Part shown: one piece after another, positions 1 through 7,126 of the stretch
Position numbering within the stretch: the first letter of the stretch is position 1
Layout of the letters: the number at the start of each line of letters is the position of its first letter
Source of the DNA: Desulfobulbaceae bacterium
GTDB taxonomy: Bacteria; Desulfobacterota; Desulfobulbia; Desulfobulbales; Desulfobulbaceae
Direction of reading: 5' to 3'
NCBI GenBank assembly: GCA_026990725.1
Contig: JALXCX010000051.1
Location: forward strand, 1 to 8,540
Length of the DNA stretch: 8,540 nt
Made by a program: the position numbers and the translations under genes
Notes under the pieces: model-generated
Seen by the model: the letters and a program-made list of their open reading frames with translations, nothing else
Told to the model about the DNA's origin: nothing
The model's database searches: none

Positions 1-76
1 TCTGCTTCAGGGCTTCCGGCACCCCCTACCACCAGCAGATTTTCGGCATATTAAAAACTTCTTATTGCAGGTACAC

Positions 77-1024
77 ATGAAAATTGACCGTCTTCTTGCC
101 ATTATTATCATGTTGCTTAACCGTAACAGAGTGCAGGCCAGGGATCTTGCTGACCATTTTGAAGTTTCCACACGTACCATCTACCGCGATATTGAGACAA
201 TCAATAACGCAGGCATTCCCATTGTCACCCATCAGGGCAATAATGGCGGTCTGGCTATAATTGACTCGTACAAACTTGATCGACAGGTACTGACCCTCAA
301 AGACATGGTGACGATGCTATCGGTATTAAAAGGTGTTAATTCCACTTTTAACGACAGGCAGATAACTCATGCCATAGAAAAAATTCATGCCCTTGTTCCT
401 GAAGACAAGCAGAACTATGTAAAAAATCACCTGGACCGGGTCGTCATCGATATCATGCCCTGGGGAACCAGCCCCCGGCAACAGGAGAAGATGGTTTCGT
501 TGCAACAGGCCATTGCCAACAACATGCGCTGTAATATCACCTACCAGGACAGTAACGGAGTGGTGTCGCAAAGAAAAATTGAGCCCATGACCCTTGTTTT
601 CAAATCAACAGCCTGGTATCTGTTTGCTTATTGCACAATGCGTGAGGATTTCAGAATTTTCAAAGTCGGCCGGGTTGTCCGGCTTGCAATGCTGGCAGAA
701 ACATTTAGAAGAAAAAATGTTAGCTGGTCCCAATATGATACCATGGACACCGGGTCCACAAAAATGATAGGCCTGGTCATTCGTTTTTCTAAAAAAATCC
801 GCCATATTGTAGAAGAATATTTTGAACACTCCCAACTTGAAGACTTGGCCAGTGGCGACATGCTCGCAACCTTTGAACTCCCGGATAACGACTGGATCAT
901 TTCCTACTTGCTCAGTCTTGGTGATGATGCTGAACTCCTTGAACCAAAATATTTACGAACGATTTTACAGAAAAAGGCAGAAAAAATATCCAATCTCTAC
1001 AAACATGACATACAGGTGTCATAA
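77..1024 (+). CDS. WYL-domain HTH transcriptional regulator (YafY/DeoR-like)
   Basis: A 315-residue protein with the architecture of WYL-domain regulators. The N-terminal winged helix-turn-helix spans about residues 3-60, with a recognition helix around STRTIYRDIETI (31-42) that should bind DNA. The WYL domain spans about 135-210 and includes the W180-Y181-L182 motif followed by FRIFKVGRV; WYL domains are thought to sense small ligands or nucleic acid. A C-terminal extension of about 100 residues follows, as is usual for this class. I chose the ATG at 77 because the protein then begins MKIDRLLAII, typical of the family, with a short AGG at 69-71 as possible ribosome site. The frame is open to the left edge of the window and a TTG at 65 is also possible. 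A GyrI-like gene begins 44 bp downstream with no terminator between, so the two are probably co-transcribed and the regulator may control the pair. The ligand cannot be told from sequence. Confidence 0.9.
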   Translation: MKIDRLLAIIIMLLNRNRVQARDLADHFEVSTRTIYRDIETINNAGIPIVTHQGNNGGLAIIDSYKLDRQVLTLKDMVTMLSVLKGVNSTFNDRQITHAIEKIHALVPEDKQNYVKNHLDRVVIDIMPWGTSPRQQEKMVSLQQAIANNMRCNITYQDSNGVVSQRKIEPMTLVFKSTAWYLFAYCTMREDFRIFKVGRVVRLAMLAETFRRKNVSWSQYDTMDTGSTKMIGLVIRFSKKIRHIVEEYFEHSQLEDLASGDMLATFELPDNDWIISYLLSLGDDAELLEPKYLRTILQKKAEKISNLYKHDIQVS

Positions 1025-1068
1025 CTCCGGGTTAGGCTGTAAAAAAATCTTATTATCGGGAGGATATC

Positions 1069-1707
1069 ATGTTCAAAATTTTACTTATCGTTTCAGTAGT
1101 TGGAGTGGTTATCGCGGCTGTCTTTTTTCTGATGATGGTCAAAGGACCTGATTTACAAAAATATGAGTTTTTAAAAAAACCAAGAATCACGAGTCTTCCA
1201 GAGACTCTTGTACTGGAAGTCCCTTTTGAGACTTCGACTAAAGGGTTAAAGGATGTCTTTGGCTTTCTTTATAAAACCTATTTCAGGATTAAGGGTGTCT
1301 CCAAAAGGGCGAGTGCGGGAATCCCTCCCATGGCCAGATATGAGAACAATCTGGACTTTGCCATGGACGAGGAAAAAAGAGCCGATGCCTTTAAAAATAT
1401 TGTCTGGAAAGGTTCGGCCGCAATTCCGCTCAAGCCGGACACAACGAATCTTCCAAAGCTGGAACACGATAAACTATCAGCACGCCTGGCACACTGGGAA
1501 TACGGAGAGACTGCAGAAATACTGCACATTGGCCCTTACGAAAAGGAGGCTCCCACCATCAAATCATTAAGGGATTTTATCGACAGCCAGGGATATGAAA
1601 TCGCTGGTTTACATGAAGAAGTTTACTTGCGGGGCCCGGGACTGCCCTGGAACAAACCAGAGAATTTCTACACCATAATTCGCTATCCAGTGCGCAAAAA
1701 AAACTGA
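1069..1707 (+). CDS. Membrane-anchored GyrI-like effector-binding domain protein
   Basis: A 212-residue protein. Residues 3-23 form one hydrophobic segment (KILLIVSVVGVVIAAVFFLM) that looks like an N-terminal membrane anchor or uncleaved signal. The rest, about 38-208, resembles the GyrI-like/SOUL small-molecule-binding fold. The most recognisable part is HIGPYEKEAPTIKSL (153-167), then HEEVYLRGPG (182-191) and the closing strand YTIIRYPV (201-208). In the family, the conserved Glu of the EVY segment (here E183 or E184) lies in the ligand pocket. The ribosome site is strong: GGGAGG at 1058-1063, 5 nt before the ATG. It follows the WYL regulator by 44 bp and ends at a hairpin terminator. GyrI-like proteins bind, and some hydrolyse, small hydrophobic compounds; a role as a sensor or binder at the membrane beside its regulator is inference. 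Family assignment is fairly sure, function is not. Confidence 0.8.
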   Translation: MFKILLIVSVVGVVIAAVFFLMMVKGPDLQKYEFLKKPRITSLPETLVLEVPFETSTKGLKDVFGFLYKTYFRIKGVSKRASAGIPPMARYENNLDFAMDEEKRADAFKNIVWKGSAAIPLKPDTTNLPKLEHDKLSARLAHWEYGETAEILHIGPYEKEAPTIKSLRDFIDSQGYEIAGLHEEVYLRGPGLPWNKPENFYTIIRYPVRKKN

Positions 1708-1734
1708 CGACGATTTGCCTGGTTTAAAACCAAT

Positions 1735-1775
1735 AAAAAAAGGCAGTCAGTGCCTTGCCTGACTGCCTTTCCTCT
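1735..1775. terminator. Bidirectional Rho-independent terminator
   Basis: A perfect 12-bp stem pairs 1739-1750 (AAAGGCAGTCAG) with 1759-1770 (CTGACTGCCTTT) around an 8-nt loop. On the - strand it is followed by a run of seven U (A-run at 1735-1741), which makes it a good terminator for the tRNA gene ending 7 nt away. On the + strand it is followed by UUUCCUCU, a weaker U-tract, 28 nt after the stop codon of the GyrI-like gene. Convergent genes sharing one hairpin is the natural reading. Confidence 0.85.
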
Positions 1776-1777
1776 AC

Positions 1778-1854
1778 TGGAGCCGATAACCAGACTTGAA
1801 CTGGTGACCTACTGATTACGAATCAGCCGCTCTACCAAGCTGAGCTATATCGGC
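1778..1854 (-). tRNA. tRNA-Thr (anticodon CGU)
   Basis: The reverse strand folds as a complete 77-nt tRNA. The acceptor stem is GCCGATA/TATCGGC, the D-arm GCTC...GAGC has loop AGCTTGGTA, the anticodon stem is GCTGA/TCAGT with loop TTCGTAA, the variable loop is AGGTC, and the T-arm is ACCAG TTCAAGT CTGGT. The discriminator is U73 and the 3' CCA is encoded. The loop gives anticodon CGU, reading the threonine codon ACG. The start GCCGATATAGCTCAG and the anticodon loop match what is known of bacterial tRNA-Thr(CGU). It is followed at once by a hairpin with a U-run. No clear sigma-70 promoter could be placed upstream. Confidence 0.97.
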
Positions 1855-1863
1855 GTATGCTAC

Positions 1864-1901
1864 TCTCCTGAACATACTTTTCAGGCTGTATGTTCAGGAG
1901 A
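1864..1901. repeat. Perfect 14-bp inverted repeat in the tRNA/cytochrome divergent region
   Basis: TCTCCTGAACATAC (1864-1877) is exactly complementary to GTATGTTCAGGAGA (1888-1901), with a 10-nt spacer. It begins 9 bp upstream of the tRNA-Thr 5' end and ends 83 bp before the cytochrome start. Neither side carries a strong T-run, so it is not an obvious terminator. An operator for a dimeric regulator, or a hairpin in the precursor-tRNA leader, are both possible. Confidence 0.75.
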
Positions 1902-1984
1902 TATTCATTTTCCCGAAAAGGGATTTCTTCAAGAGCAAATTGAGGTTTATTGATGTAGCAACTTTATGGTATGGTGTCAAGATT

Positions 1985-3463
1985 ATGAAAGCTAAAATCA
2001 TACTTCTGATAACTCTTGCGCTCCTGGCCGGCACCGTGTGTACAGCCAAAGAAAACCCGCCTGTTCCTGCCTCGACACCATCAGTACAGAAACAACCTCT
2101 CAAAAGAAACCTCGGTTGTACCGGCTGCCATACAGATATCAAAGCAGACAAAAACCATAATCTGGCCTGTAGCGATTGCCACCTTGGCAACAACGCAGCA
2201 AATCATAAAAAAAATGCCCATAAAAATATGCTCGCAGCGCCTGCAGCCCCCGGAAATATGAAAAAAATTTGTGGCAGGTGCCATAAAAAGCAGGTAGCAA
2301 CATGCGCGCAGTCACTTCATTTTACCTTAAAAAATGCGGTCAATGCGGTCCGCGCTCATTTTTCGTTGACCCCAGTACTTTCCGACCTCAGGCAAATCCC
2401 TGAAACAGAAAAACAGAACAGCAAAGAATGGCTGGTAAACGATCTGCTGCGCAGGCAGTGTTTACGCTGTCATGTGTACACAGCCGGAGACCGTTATCCG
2501 TATGTTCAGCGGGGAATCGGGTGCGCTGCCTGTCATCTTCAGTTTACAGATGGGCAACTGAAAGACCATGTTTTCCGCCGGCCAACCGAGCACCAGTGCC
2601 TCAGCTGTCATTATGGCAATCACGTGGGCAGTGATTATTCGGGCAAATTTGAACATGATTTCAACTGGGAGTACAGAACACCCTACACAACCAGAAGCAG
2701 ATACCTACGCCCTTATGGTATTGAACTCCATAATCTTGTACCAGATATCCACAGCCAGAAAGGACTCACCTGCCTGGACTGCCATAACGGACAACAACTA
2801 TCGGGAAAAGAAAAACCGGTTCAGTGTATAACCTGTCATAGAGCGGGCATCACCTCACCGCTTCCCGCAAATGTAAACAAAGAAGACAACGACTTTTTTT
2901 TAACAACCATAAAAGATGGCACCCTCCATCGCATCCCCCAGCTCGTCCACCCTGCCCATGCCCGATACAGGGGCCGGGTTGCCTGTCAGGTCTGTCATGC
3001 CCAGTGGGGATTCTACGACCGGCCAACCCATCTGATGCTCAGTTATCTTGAAGATGCTGATCCCTGGGAACGCCTGACCATCCAGTCCAGTTCTGCTGCA
3101 GAGGCTTTTCTTGAACATAATCTTAATTCGGATGACGACGAGCTTTCTCCGTCCATGCCGGACGCCATAAACGGTAAACAGAAACCGGGTATCTGGCTCA
3201 TGGGATTTACACAACGTCGCTGGAAAGATCTCATCATAAAAAAGGATAACGATGGGATTATCAAAGTTTTCCGGCCCATTCTTGACCTCAGGCTCTCAGC
3301 AGTTTCCGAAGACGAGGACGTACTCTTTGATAACCTTCAGGGGAAAGGCAAGAGCCTCCTGCCCTACACGCCTCACACAACCGGGCCGGCCGGTTTATTT
3401 TACGAACAACGATTTATTCATCTTCTTGAGAAAAAGCAACCAAAACCAATTTCTGGACAATAA
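1985..3463 (+). CDS. Periplasmic nonahaem c-type cytochrome
   Basis: A 492-residue exported multihaem cytochrome, presumably carrying electrons in the periplasm or at the outer membrane. Nine CXXCH haem-attachment sites are visible, with first Cys at residues 45, 62, 96, 159, 180, 205, 263, 281 and 334 (CTGCH, CSDCH, CGRCH, CLRCH, CAACH, CLSCH, CLDCH, CITCH, CQVCH). Many extra His residues, for example H322-P-A-H325 before the ninth site, could be distal iron ligands. The N-terminus (KAKIILLITLALLAGTV) is a Sec signal peptide, probably cut after A21; the Cys at 19 lacks a proper lipobox. The last 150 residues have no CXXCH and carry an acidic stretch (NSDDDELSPS, 381-390). I chose the ATG at 1985 because it gives a clean signal peptide; in-frame TTG codons upstream, such as that at 1940, would add residues before it. 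The ribosome site is weak (GGTG about 9 nt upstream). An RlpA-type lipoprotein follows. The redox partner and exact family are not recognised. Confidence 0.9.
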   Translation: MKAKIILLITLALLAGTVCTAKENPPVPASTPSVQKQPLKRNLGCTGCHTDIKADKNHNLACSDCHLGNNAANHKKNAHKNMLAAPAAPGNMKKICGRCHKKQVATCAQSLHFTLKNAVNAVRAHFSLTPVLSDLRQIPETEKQNSKEWLVNDLLRRQCLRCHVYTAGDRYPYVQRGIGCAACHLQFTDGQLKDHVFRRPTEHQCLSCHYGNHVGSDYSGKFEHDFNWEYRTPYTTRSRYLRPYGIELHNLVPDIHSQKGLTCLDCHNGQQLSGKEKPVQCITCHRAGITSPLPANVNKEDNDFFLTTIKDGTLHRIPQLVHPAHARYRGRVACQVCHAQWGFYDRPTHLMLSYLEDADPWERLTIQSSSAAEAFLEHNLNSDDDELSPSMPDAINGKQKPGIWLMGFTQRRWKDLIIKKDNDGIIKVFRPILDLRLSAVSEDEDVLFDNLQGKGKSLLPYTPHTTGPAGLFYEQRFIHLLEKKQPKPISGQ

Positions 3464-3528
3464 ACGGCCCCTCCAAGATGGTTGGCGGTTCTTTGCTCCG
3501 GGACAAACAACATACGACCTTTTCCGTA

Positions 3529-4404
3529 ATGAAAAAATTTACATTTTTCCCGATTATCCTCTGCCTCTTTATTGCCGTAACAGGATGTAATCATACATTA
3601 TCGGGGCGAACACAAGAGCCCGGTCACCACGGTAAAAAAACGACAAAACGCGGAACCCAGCGACCCTATGTAATAGGTGGCCGCACCTATTACCCTGTTC
3701 CCACAGCCCATGGATACAGCGAAAAAGGGATTGCATCCTGGTATGGAAAACCTTTCCATGGCCGCAAGACCGCCAATGGAGAAACCTATAATATGTACGG
3801 ACACACGGCAGCTCACAAAACCCTGCCCATGAACACCATGCTGCTGGTGAAGAATCTTACCAATGGGAAATCAACAGTTGTTCGCATCAACGACCGGGGG
3901 CCTTTTGTCCGAAACCGGATTATTGATCTTACAAAAACAGCAGCCGATGAACTGGACCTGCTCAACCGGGGGACCGCTCAGGTTGAGATCATTGCCCTGG
4001 CCGAGGAGCTCAAAGAAACAGTCTCCAGGAAAAGACCTGTCCCTGGCAGCGAAAAGAAGACCGCAAAGAACAAAACCGCCTCAAAAAGAAACACTCCAAC
4101 ACCTAAAGTCGCAACTCAAGGACCAGAGCAACCGAAAAAACTTGTCTATCAGGATTTTGACAAAGGGAATTTTTATATACAGGTGGGCGCCTTCGAGTAC
4201 AGAACCAATGCGAGAAGTCTGGCCAAAAAATTTGCCGCCAAAGGCAAGGATGTTATTATTCAACAATTTCCGGCAGCCGGAATCAGATTATATAGAGTCC
4301 TGGTCTACAGCGGCACCTCGCTCAAGCGGGCACGCAGGGACGAGTCTTTTCTTGAACATACCGGTTATCCCAACGCACTTGTCATTGCCCGGGATAAAAA
4401 ATAA
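3529..4404 (+). CDS. rlpA: RlpA-family septal-ring lytic transglycosylase lipoprotein with SPOR domain
   Basis: A 291-residue lipoprotein. The N-terminus MKKFTFFPIILCLFIAVTGC is a lipoprotein signal with lipobox VTGC, so C20 should be lipidated. The double-psi beta-barrel RlpA domain covers about 66-157, starting GIASWYGKPFHGRKTANGE. E85, H96 and D122 (of NDRGP) match the spacing of the conserved catalytic-site residues of Pseudomonas aeruginosa RlpA. A basic, Lys/Thr-rich linker (about 160-205) leads to a C-terminal SPOR domain (about 213-288, beginning GNFYIQVGAFEYRTNARSLA), which in this family binds denuded glycan at the division septum. The enzyme is expected to cleave naked glycan strands during daughter-cell separation. 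The ATG at 3529 gives the lipoprotein signal directly; an ATG at 3478 would add 17 residues in front of it. Neither has a clear ribosome site. It follows the cytochrome by 65 bp, perhaps in one transcript, and converges on trpF. Confidence 0.9.
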   Translation: MKKFTFFPIILCLFIAVTGCNHTLSGRTQEPGHHGKKTTKRGTQRPYVIGGRTYYPVPTAHGYSEKGIASWYGKPFHGRKTANGETYNMYGHTAAHKTLPMNTMLLVKNLTNGKSTVVRINDRGPFVRNRIIDLTKTAADELDLLNRGTAQVEIIALAEELKETVSRKRPVPGSEKKTAKNKTASKRNTPTPKVATQGPEQPKKLVYQDFDKGNFYIQVGAFEYRTNARSLAKKFAAKGKDVIIQQFPAAGIRLYRVLVYSGTSLKRARRDESFLEHTGYPNALVIARDKK

Positions 4405-4428
4405 CAGCTGAGATGAAAACGCTCTCAG
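4396..4428 (-). terminator. Probable terminator of the trp operon
   Basis: On the - strand, CTGAGA (4428-4423) pairs with TCTCAG (4413-4408) around a 9-nt loop. A U-rich tract UUAUUUUUU lies just beyond, from the A-run at 4396-4401. The 5' arm overlaps the trpF stop codon and the U-tract overlaps the end of rlpA. The stem is short at 6 bp and the U-run is offset by 3 nt, so this is a moderate call. On the + strand no T-run follows the hairpin. Confidence 0.45.
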
Positions 4429-5081
4429 ACGACTTCCTGCTCCAGCTGACGAACACGGCGGACAAACGCACGTATTTTGTCATGATCCTTAATACCTGGG
4501 GTTGTTTCCACGCCTGAATTAACATCAACAGCATAAGGCTGGACGGCTTTAATGGCTCCGGTAACATTGTCTGCGTCAAGTCCGCCAGCCAGAATACATG
4601 TTTTCTGTAAATCAAGTTGCTCAATCAATGTCCAGTCAAAACACTGGCCCGTGCCGCCCACCATATCTTTTTGATACGTGTCGAGCAGAAAGCCTTTCAC
4701 ATGCTCGTTATACGGGCTAACATCACCTGCCTTGAGATACTTCCCCACCCGCAAAGCCTTGATGACCTGACAAGGAGCGACAAAACGGGCCAGTCGTTCA
4801 CAGTATTTGGGGGATTCCTGTCCGTGGAGCTGAGCATATCCAAACCGGCAATAACGGATTATTTCCTCTACTTCCTCGCTGTCACGGTCAACAAACACAC
4901 CAACGGTATCCACAAAGGGCGGTAACTGTTCAATGATAATTCGTGCCGCCTCGGGATCAATGTTACGCAGACTTTTTTCATAAAAGATAAAACCCAGTGC
5001 ATCAACCCCGGCCTCAACTGCGGCCAGAGCGTCTTCCAGGTTTGTGGTACCACACATTTTTATTCGTGTTTTTGCCCGCAT
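4425..5081 (-). CDS. trpF: Phosphoribosylanthranilate isomerase
   Basis: A 218-residue single-domain (beta/alpha)8 enzyme that converts N-(5-phosphoribosyl)anthranilate to 1-(carboxyphenylamino)-1-deoxyribulose 5-phosphate, the third step of tryptophan synthesis. The N-terminal strand RIKMCGTTN carries the catalytic Cys (C10). The catalytic Asp is D134 in LLDTYQ, followed by the phosphate-binding GGTGQ (142-146). ILAGGLDADNV (163-173) and VDVNSGVE (185-192) are the other signature segments. Length is close to the usual for a free-standing TrpF, so it is not fused to TrpC as in E. coli. Its ATG overlaps the trpC stop in the sequence TAATG. There is no ribosome site, so translational coupling to trpC is likely. 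It is the last gene of the cluster on this strand; trpB and trpA do not follow. Confidence 0.97.
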   Translation of the reverse strand: MRAKTRIKMCGTTNLEDALAAVEAGVDALGFIFYEKSLRNIDPEAARIIIEQLPPFVDTVGVFVDRDSEEVEEIIRYCRFGYAQLHGQESPKYCERLARFVAPCQVIKALRVGKYLKAGDVSPYNEHVKGFLLDTYQKDMVGGTGQCFDWTLIEQLDLQKTCILAGGLDADNVTGAIKAVQPYAVDVNSGVETTPGIKDHDKIRAFVRRVRQLEQEVV

Positions 5082-5845
5082 TATAATTGTAAAAAATGGT
5101 GTAAAGTTTCATCCTGGTTACTGCTGCGCATCAAACTCTCACCAATAAGAGCTGCTGTAATACCGGCCTCCTTGAGCTTGATCATATCAGTCCGGCTGGA
5201 GATCCCGGACTCGCTGACCACTGGTATCCCTGCCGGGATTTCTTTCTGCAGGCGGAAAGTCGTGGCCAGATCAACAGAAAAATCGTTAAGATTCCGATTA
5301 TTGATACCAATTAAACGGCTTTCGGCTGCCAGGGTTTTTTCCAGTTCCTTTTCGTTATGTACCTCCACCAGTACATCCATCCCAGCTTCTTCTGCCTGCA
5401 GGCGTAACTCCTTCATCTGAGTGGTAGTAAGAATTGCGGCAATGAGTAGAATTGCGTCAGCTCCATAGGCTGCGGCTTCATCCACCTGGAGGGGATCGAT
5501 AATAAACTCCTTGCGTAACACCGGCAGGGTGACCGCATTTCTAACCAGGGGGATATAGCTGATGGAACCTTGAAAAAAATCAACATCTGTCAGCACGGAC
5601 ATGGCATGGGCGCCGCCCTGCTGATAATGAACAGCAATCTTTTCCGGATCAAAATCGGAACAAATAACCCCCTTGGATGGAGAGGCTTTTTTGGCCTCTG
5701 CAATAATAGCGACATTGGGCGCTTCAACAAGAGCCGCCATAAAGCCACGAGGTGGTGATATCTCACACTCCGGAAAGAGGATACCGCGTTTTTTCAGGGT
5801 TGCGACCTCTTCCTGTTTGCGCTCAACAATAACGTCTAAAATCAT
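5081..5845 (-). CDS. trpC: Indole-3-glycerol-phosphate synthase
   Basis: A 254-residue (beta/alpha)8 enzyme that closes the indole ring by decarboxylating and dehydrating carboxyphenylamino-deoxyribulose phosphate, giving indole-3-glycerol phosphate. The family motifs are all present: IIAEAKKASPSKG (47-59) with the Glu/Lys pair and phosphate contacts, LRKEFIID (110-117) with the catalytic Lys, VEVHNE with E161, GINNRNL (180-186), and SESGI (211-215) with the catalytic Ser. The N-terminal MILDVIVERKQEEV is typical. I place the start at the ATG at 5845, which overlaps the trpD stop as ATGA; a TTG at 5860 in the same frame would add five unlikely residues. There is no ribosome site of its own, consistent with coupled translation from trpD. 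It is a free-standing enzyme, with trpF as a separate gene downstream. Confidence 0.97.
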   Translation of the reverse strand: MILDVIVERKQEEVATLKKRGILFPECEISPPRGFMAALVEAPNVAIIAEAKKASPSKGVICSDFDPEKIAVHYQQGGAHAMSVLTDVDFFQGSISYIPLVRNAVTLPVLRKEFIIDPLQVDEAAAYGADAILLIAAILTTTQMKELRLQAEEAGMDVLVEVHNEKELEKTLAAESRLIGINNRNLNDFSVDLATTFRLQKEIPAGIPVVSESGISSRTDMIKLKEAGITAALIGESLMRSSNQDETLHHFLQL

Positions 5846-6876
5846 AACGAATCGGCACAAAAACTGGCAAGTTTATCCAGTTTGGCAAGTGCTGCACCAG
5901 AGGTGATAATATCTCCTGCCTGATCCACCCCTGCCTGTAAATCTGCGGCCTTACCGGCAGCCATAAGCGCTGCACCGGCATTAAGCAGGACCATGTCCAG
6001 CCTGGCCCCGGGTGTGTTGCTCAGTACGCTGCGAACCATTGCAGCAGATTCCTCTACAGTTGCCCCGCCCTTGATATCGGTAATTGATGCACGGGAAAGC
6101 CCCACATCTTCGGGATTCACCGTGTACGTTTCTACTCTGCCGTCATGTGCATCAGCAATATACGACGTTCCGGTGATGGTCATCTCGTCCATATTACCTT
6201 CACCCCAGACCACAAGGGTACGTTTCATGCCAAGCCTGAGCAAGACTTCAGCAACAGGTTTTGTCAACGCCTTGGCAAAAACACCTGTTAGCTGGACGTT
6301 AGCGCCTGCCGGATTCGTCATGGGGCCGAGAATGTTAAACACCGTTCTTATACCCATTTCCCTGCGCGGGCCTATGGCGTATTTCATGGCCCCATGCAGC
6401 ATGGGAGCAAACAAAAAACCAATGCCGACCTCCCGAACACATTCAGCAACCTTATCTGCCGGCAAAGAAAGATCCACACCAAGCTCTTCCAGCACATCGG
6501 CACTGCCGCAGGATGAAGAGATAGCTCTGTTTCCATGTTTTGCCACCGGAATACCAGCCCCGGCAACAACAAACGCCGTGGTTGTGGAAACATTAAAGGT
6601 GCCGGAACCATCGCCTCCTGTCCCGACAATATCCATGAGCAGTTCGCCCTTGTCAGTGGCAATACCGGTATCGACAAACGTCGCTTTTTCCCGCATTACC
6701 CGCACCGCACCGGATATCTCGTTAAGAGTCTCACCTTTCATGCGAAGTGCTGTAATAAACGAGCCGATCTGGGCATCGGTTGCCTCGCCACTCATTATCT
6801 CCTGCATAACAGCTGTCATTTGCTGTTCGTTGAGATCCTCGCCGGTCACCACAAGTGCAATAGCGTCCTTAATCAT
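5842..6876 (-). CDS. trpD: Anthranilate phosphoribosyltransferase
   Basis: A 344-residue enzyme of nucleoside phosphorylase class III fold that joins anthranilate to PRPP, the second committed step of tryptophan synthesis. After an N-terminal helical domain (about 1-70) come the PRPP loop DIVGTGGDGSGTFNVST (82-98), KHGNRAISSSCGSADVLE (113-130) and the anthranilate-site segment NILGPMTNPA (181-190). Length matches the family. It is not fused to TrpG, unlike E. coli TrpD. The start ATG has a good ribosome site, GAGGAG at 6887-6882, 5 nt upstream. This fits a gene that must initiate translation by itself, because trpG ends 336 bp upstream across a MITE-like insertion. Its stop overlaps the trpC start (ATGA). 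Confidence 0.97.
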   Translation of the reverse strand: MIKDAIALVVTGEDLNEQQMTAVMQEIMSGEATDAQIGSFITALRMKGETLNEISGAVRVMREKATFVDTGIATDKGELLMDIVGTGGDGSGTFNVSTTTAFVVAGAGIPVAKHGNRAISSSCGSADVLEELGVDLSLPADKVAECVREVGIGFLFAPMLHGAMKYAIGPRREMGIRTVFNILGPMTNPAGANVQLTGVFAKALTKPVAEVLLRLGMKRTLVVWGEGNMDEMTITGTSYIADAHDGRVETYTVNPEDVGLSRASITDIKGGATVEESAAMVRSVLSNTPGARLDMVLLNAGAALMAAGKAADLQAGVDQAGDIITSGAALAKLDKLASFCADSL

Positions 6877-6991
6877 TCTGTCTCCTCAAAATCAGGAATC
6901 TTCCAATATGTTAAAAATACTTTGTATCCTTTTTATTATTACCACATAAACTCATGCTGCTCTTACGCAGACACTGAATTCAAAAAAAATT

Positions 6992-7116
6992 GTAACTGTT
7001 CAGCAGCACCCCATAATGCGGCGATCAGGCCGCCTCACATAGACAGGCTATAGTTCGTTGGCCTGCTTACCGCAGGTAAGCTGCGACTCGGTTCTGGAGC
7101 ACATCTGAACAGTTAC
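6992..7116. repeat. 12-bp inverted repeat pair within the element
   Basis: GTAACTGTTCAG at 6992-7003 is a perfect inverted copy of CTGAACAGTTAC at 7105-7116. The left copy is the element's terminal repeat. The right copy is internal, 46 bp from the true right end, where a one-mismatch version CTGAATAGTTAC (7151-7162) stands. Thus the 12-mer occurs three times in 171 bp. The internal copy is followed by TGGCCAAC, which does not match the left flank, so it is not the outer boundary. Confidence 0.8.
7065..7081. repeat. Short perfect hairpin inside the MITE-like element
   Basis: GCTTACC (7065-7071) and GGTAAGC (7075-7081) form a perfect 7-bp stem with a 3-nt loop. Outside it, GTTGGCC (7057-7063) is complementary to GGCCAAC (7118-7124). 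The interior of the element could therefore fold extensively, as is common for MITEs. No T-run follows on either strand, so it is not called a terminator. Confidence 0.6.
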
Positions 7117-7126
7117 TGGCCAACAG

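Noticed and set aside
1..60. Short - strand open frame reading ENLLVVGGAGSPEA at the left edge
   Set aside because: It looks protein-like, but a stop lies a few codons upstream and the frame runs off the window after about 16 residues, so no start or family can be supported.
1940..1970. Possible sigma-70 promoter for the cytochrome (TTGAGG and TATGGT)
   Set aside because: The spacer is 19 bp and both hexamers match only partly; too weak to annotate.
1958..1980. TTGACA on the - strand as -35 of the tRNA-Thr promoter
   Set aside because: The -35 is perfect, but the hexamer 17 bp on (TACATC) is a poor -10 and it lies over 100 bp from the tRNA.
5993..6949. 318-codon + strand open frame antisense to trpD
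   Set aside because: It is exactly opposite the well-supported trpD, with a low-complexity Ser/Pro/Thr-rich product as expected for an antisense shadow.
6911..6955. 14-codon - strand mini-ORF before trpD as a possible leader peptide
   Set aside because: It contains no Trp codon, and no terminator/antiterminator pair is visible, so trp attenuation is not supported.
7018..7033. GCGGC/GCCGC hairpin in the element as a terminator
   Set aside because: The stem is only 5 bp and no T-run follows on either strand.
6535..7053. Long + strand open frame opposite trpD running into the element
   Set aside because: It lies antisense to trpD for most of its length and its product resembles no known protein; it is a shadow of the trpD coding sequence.
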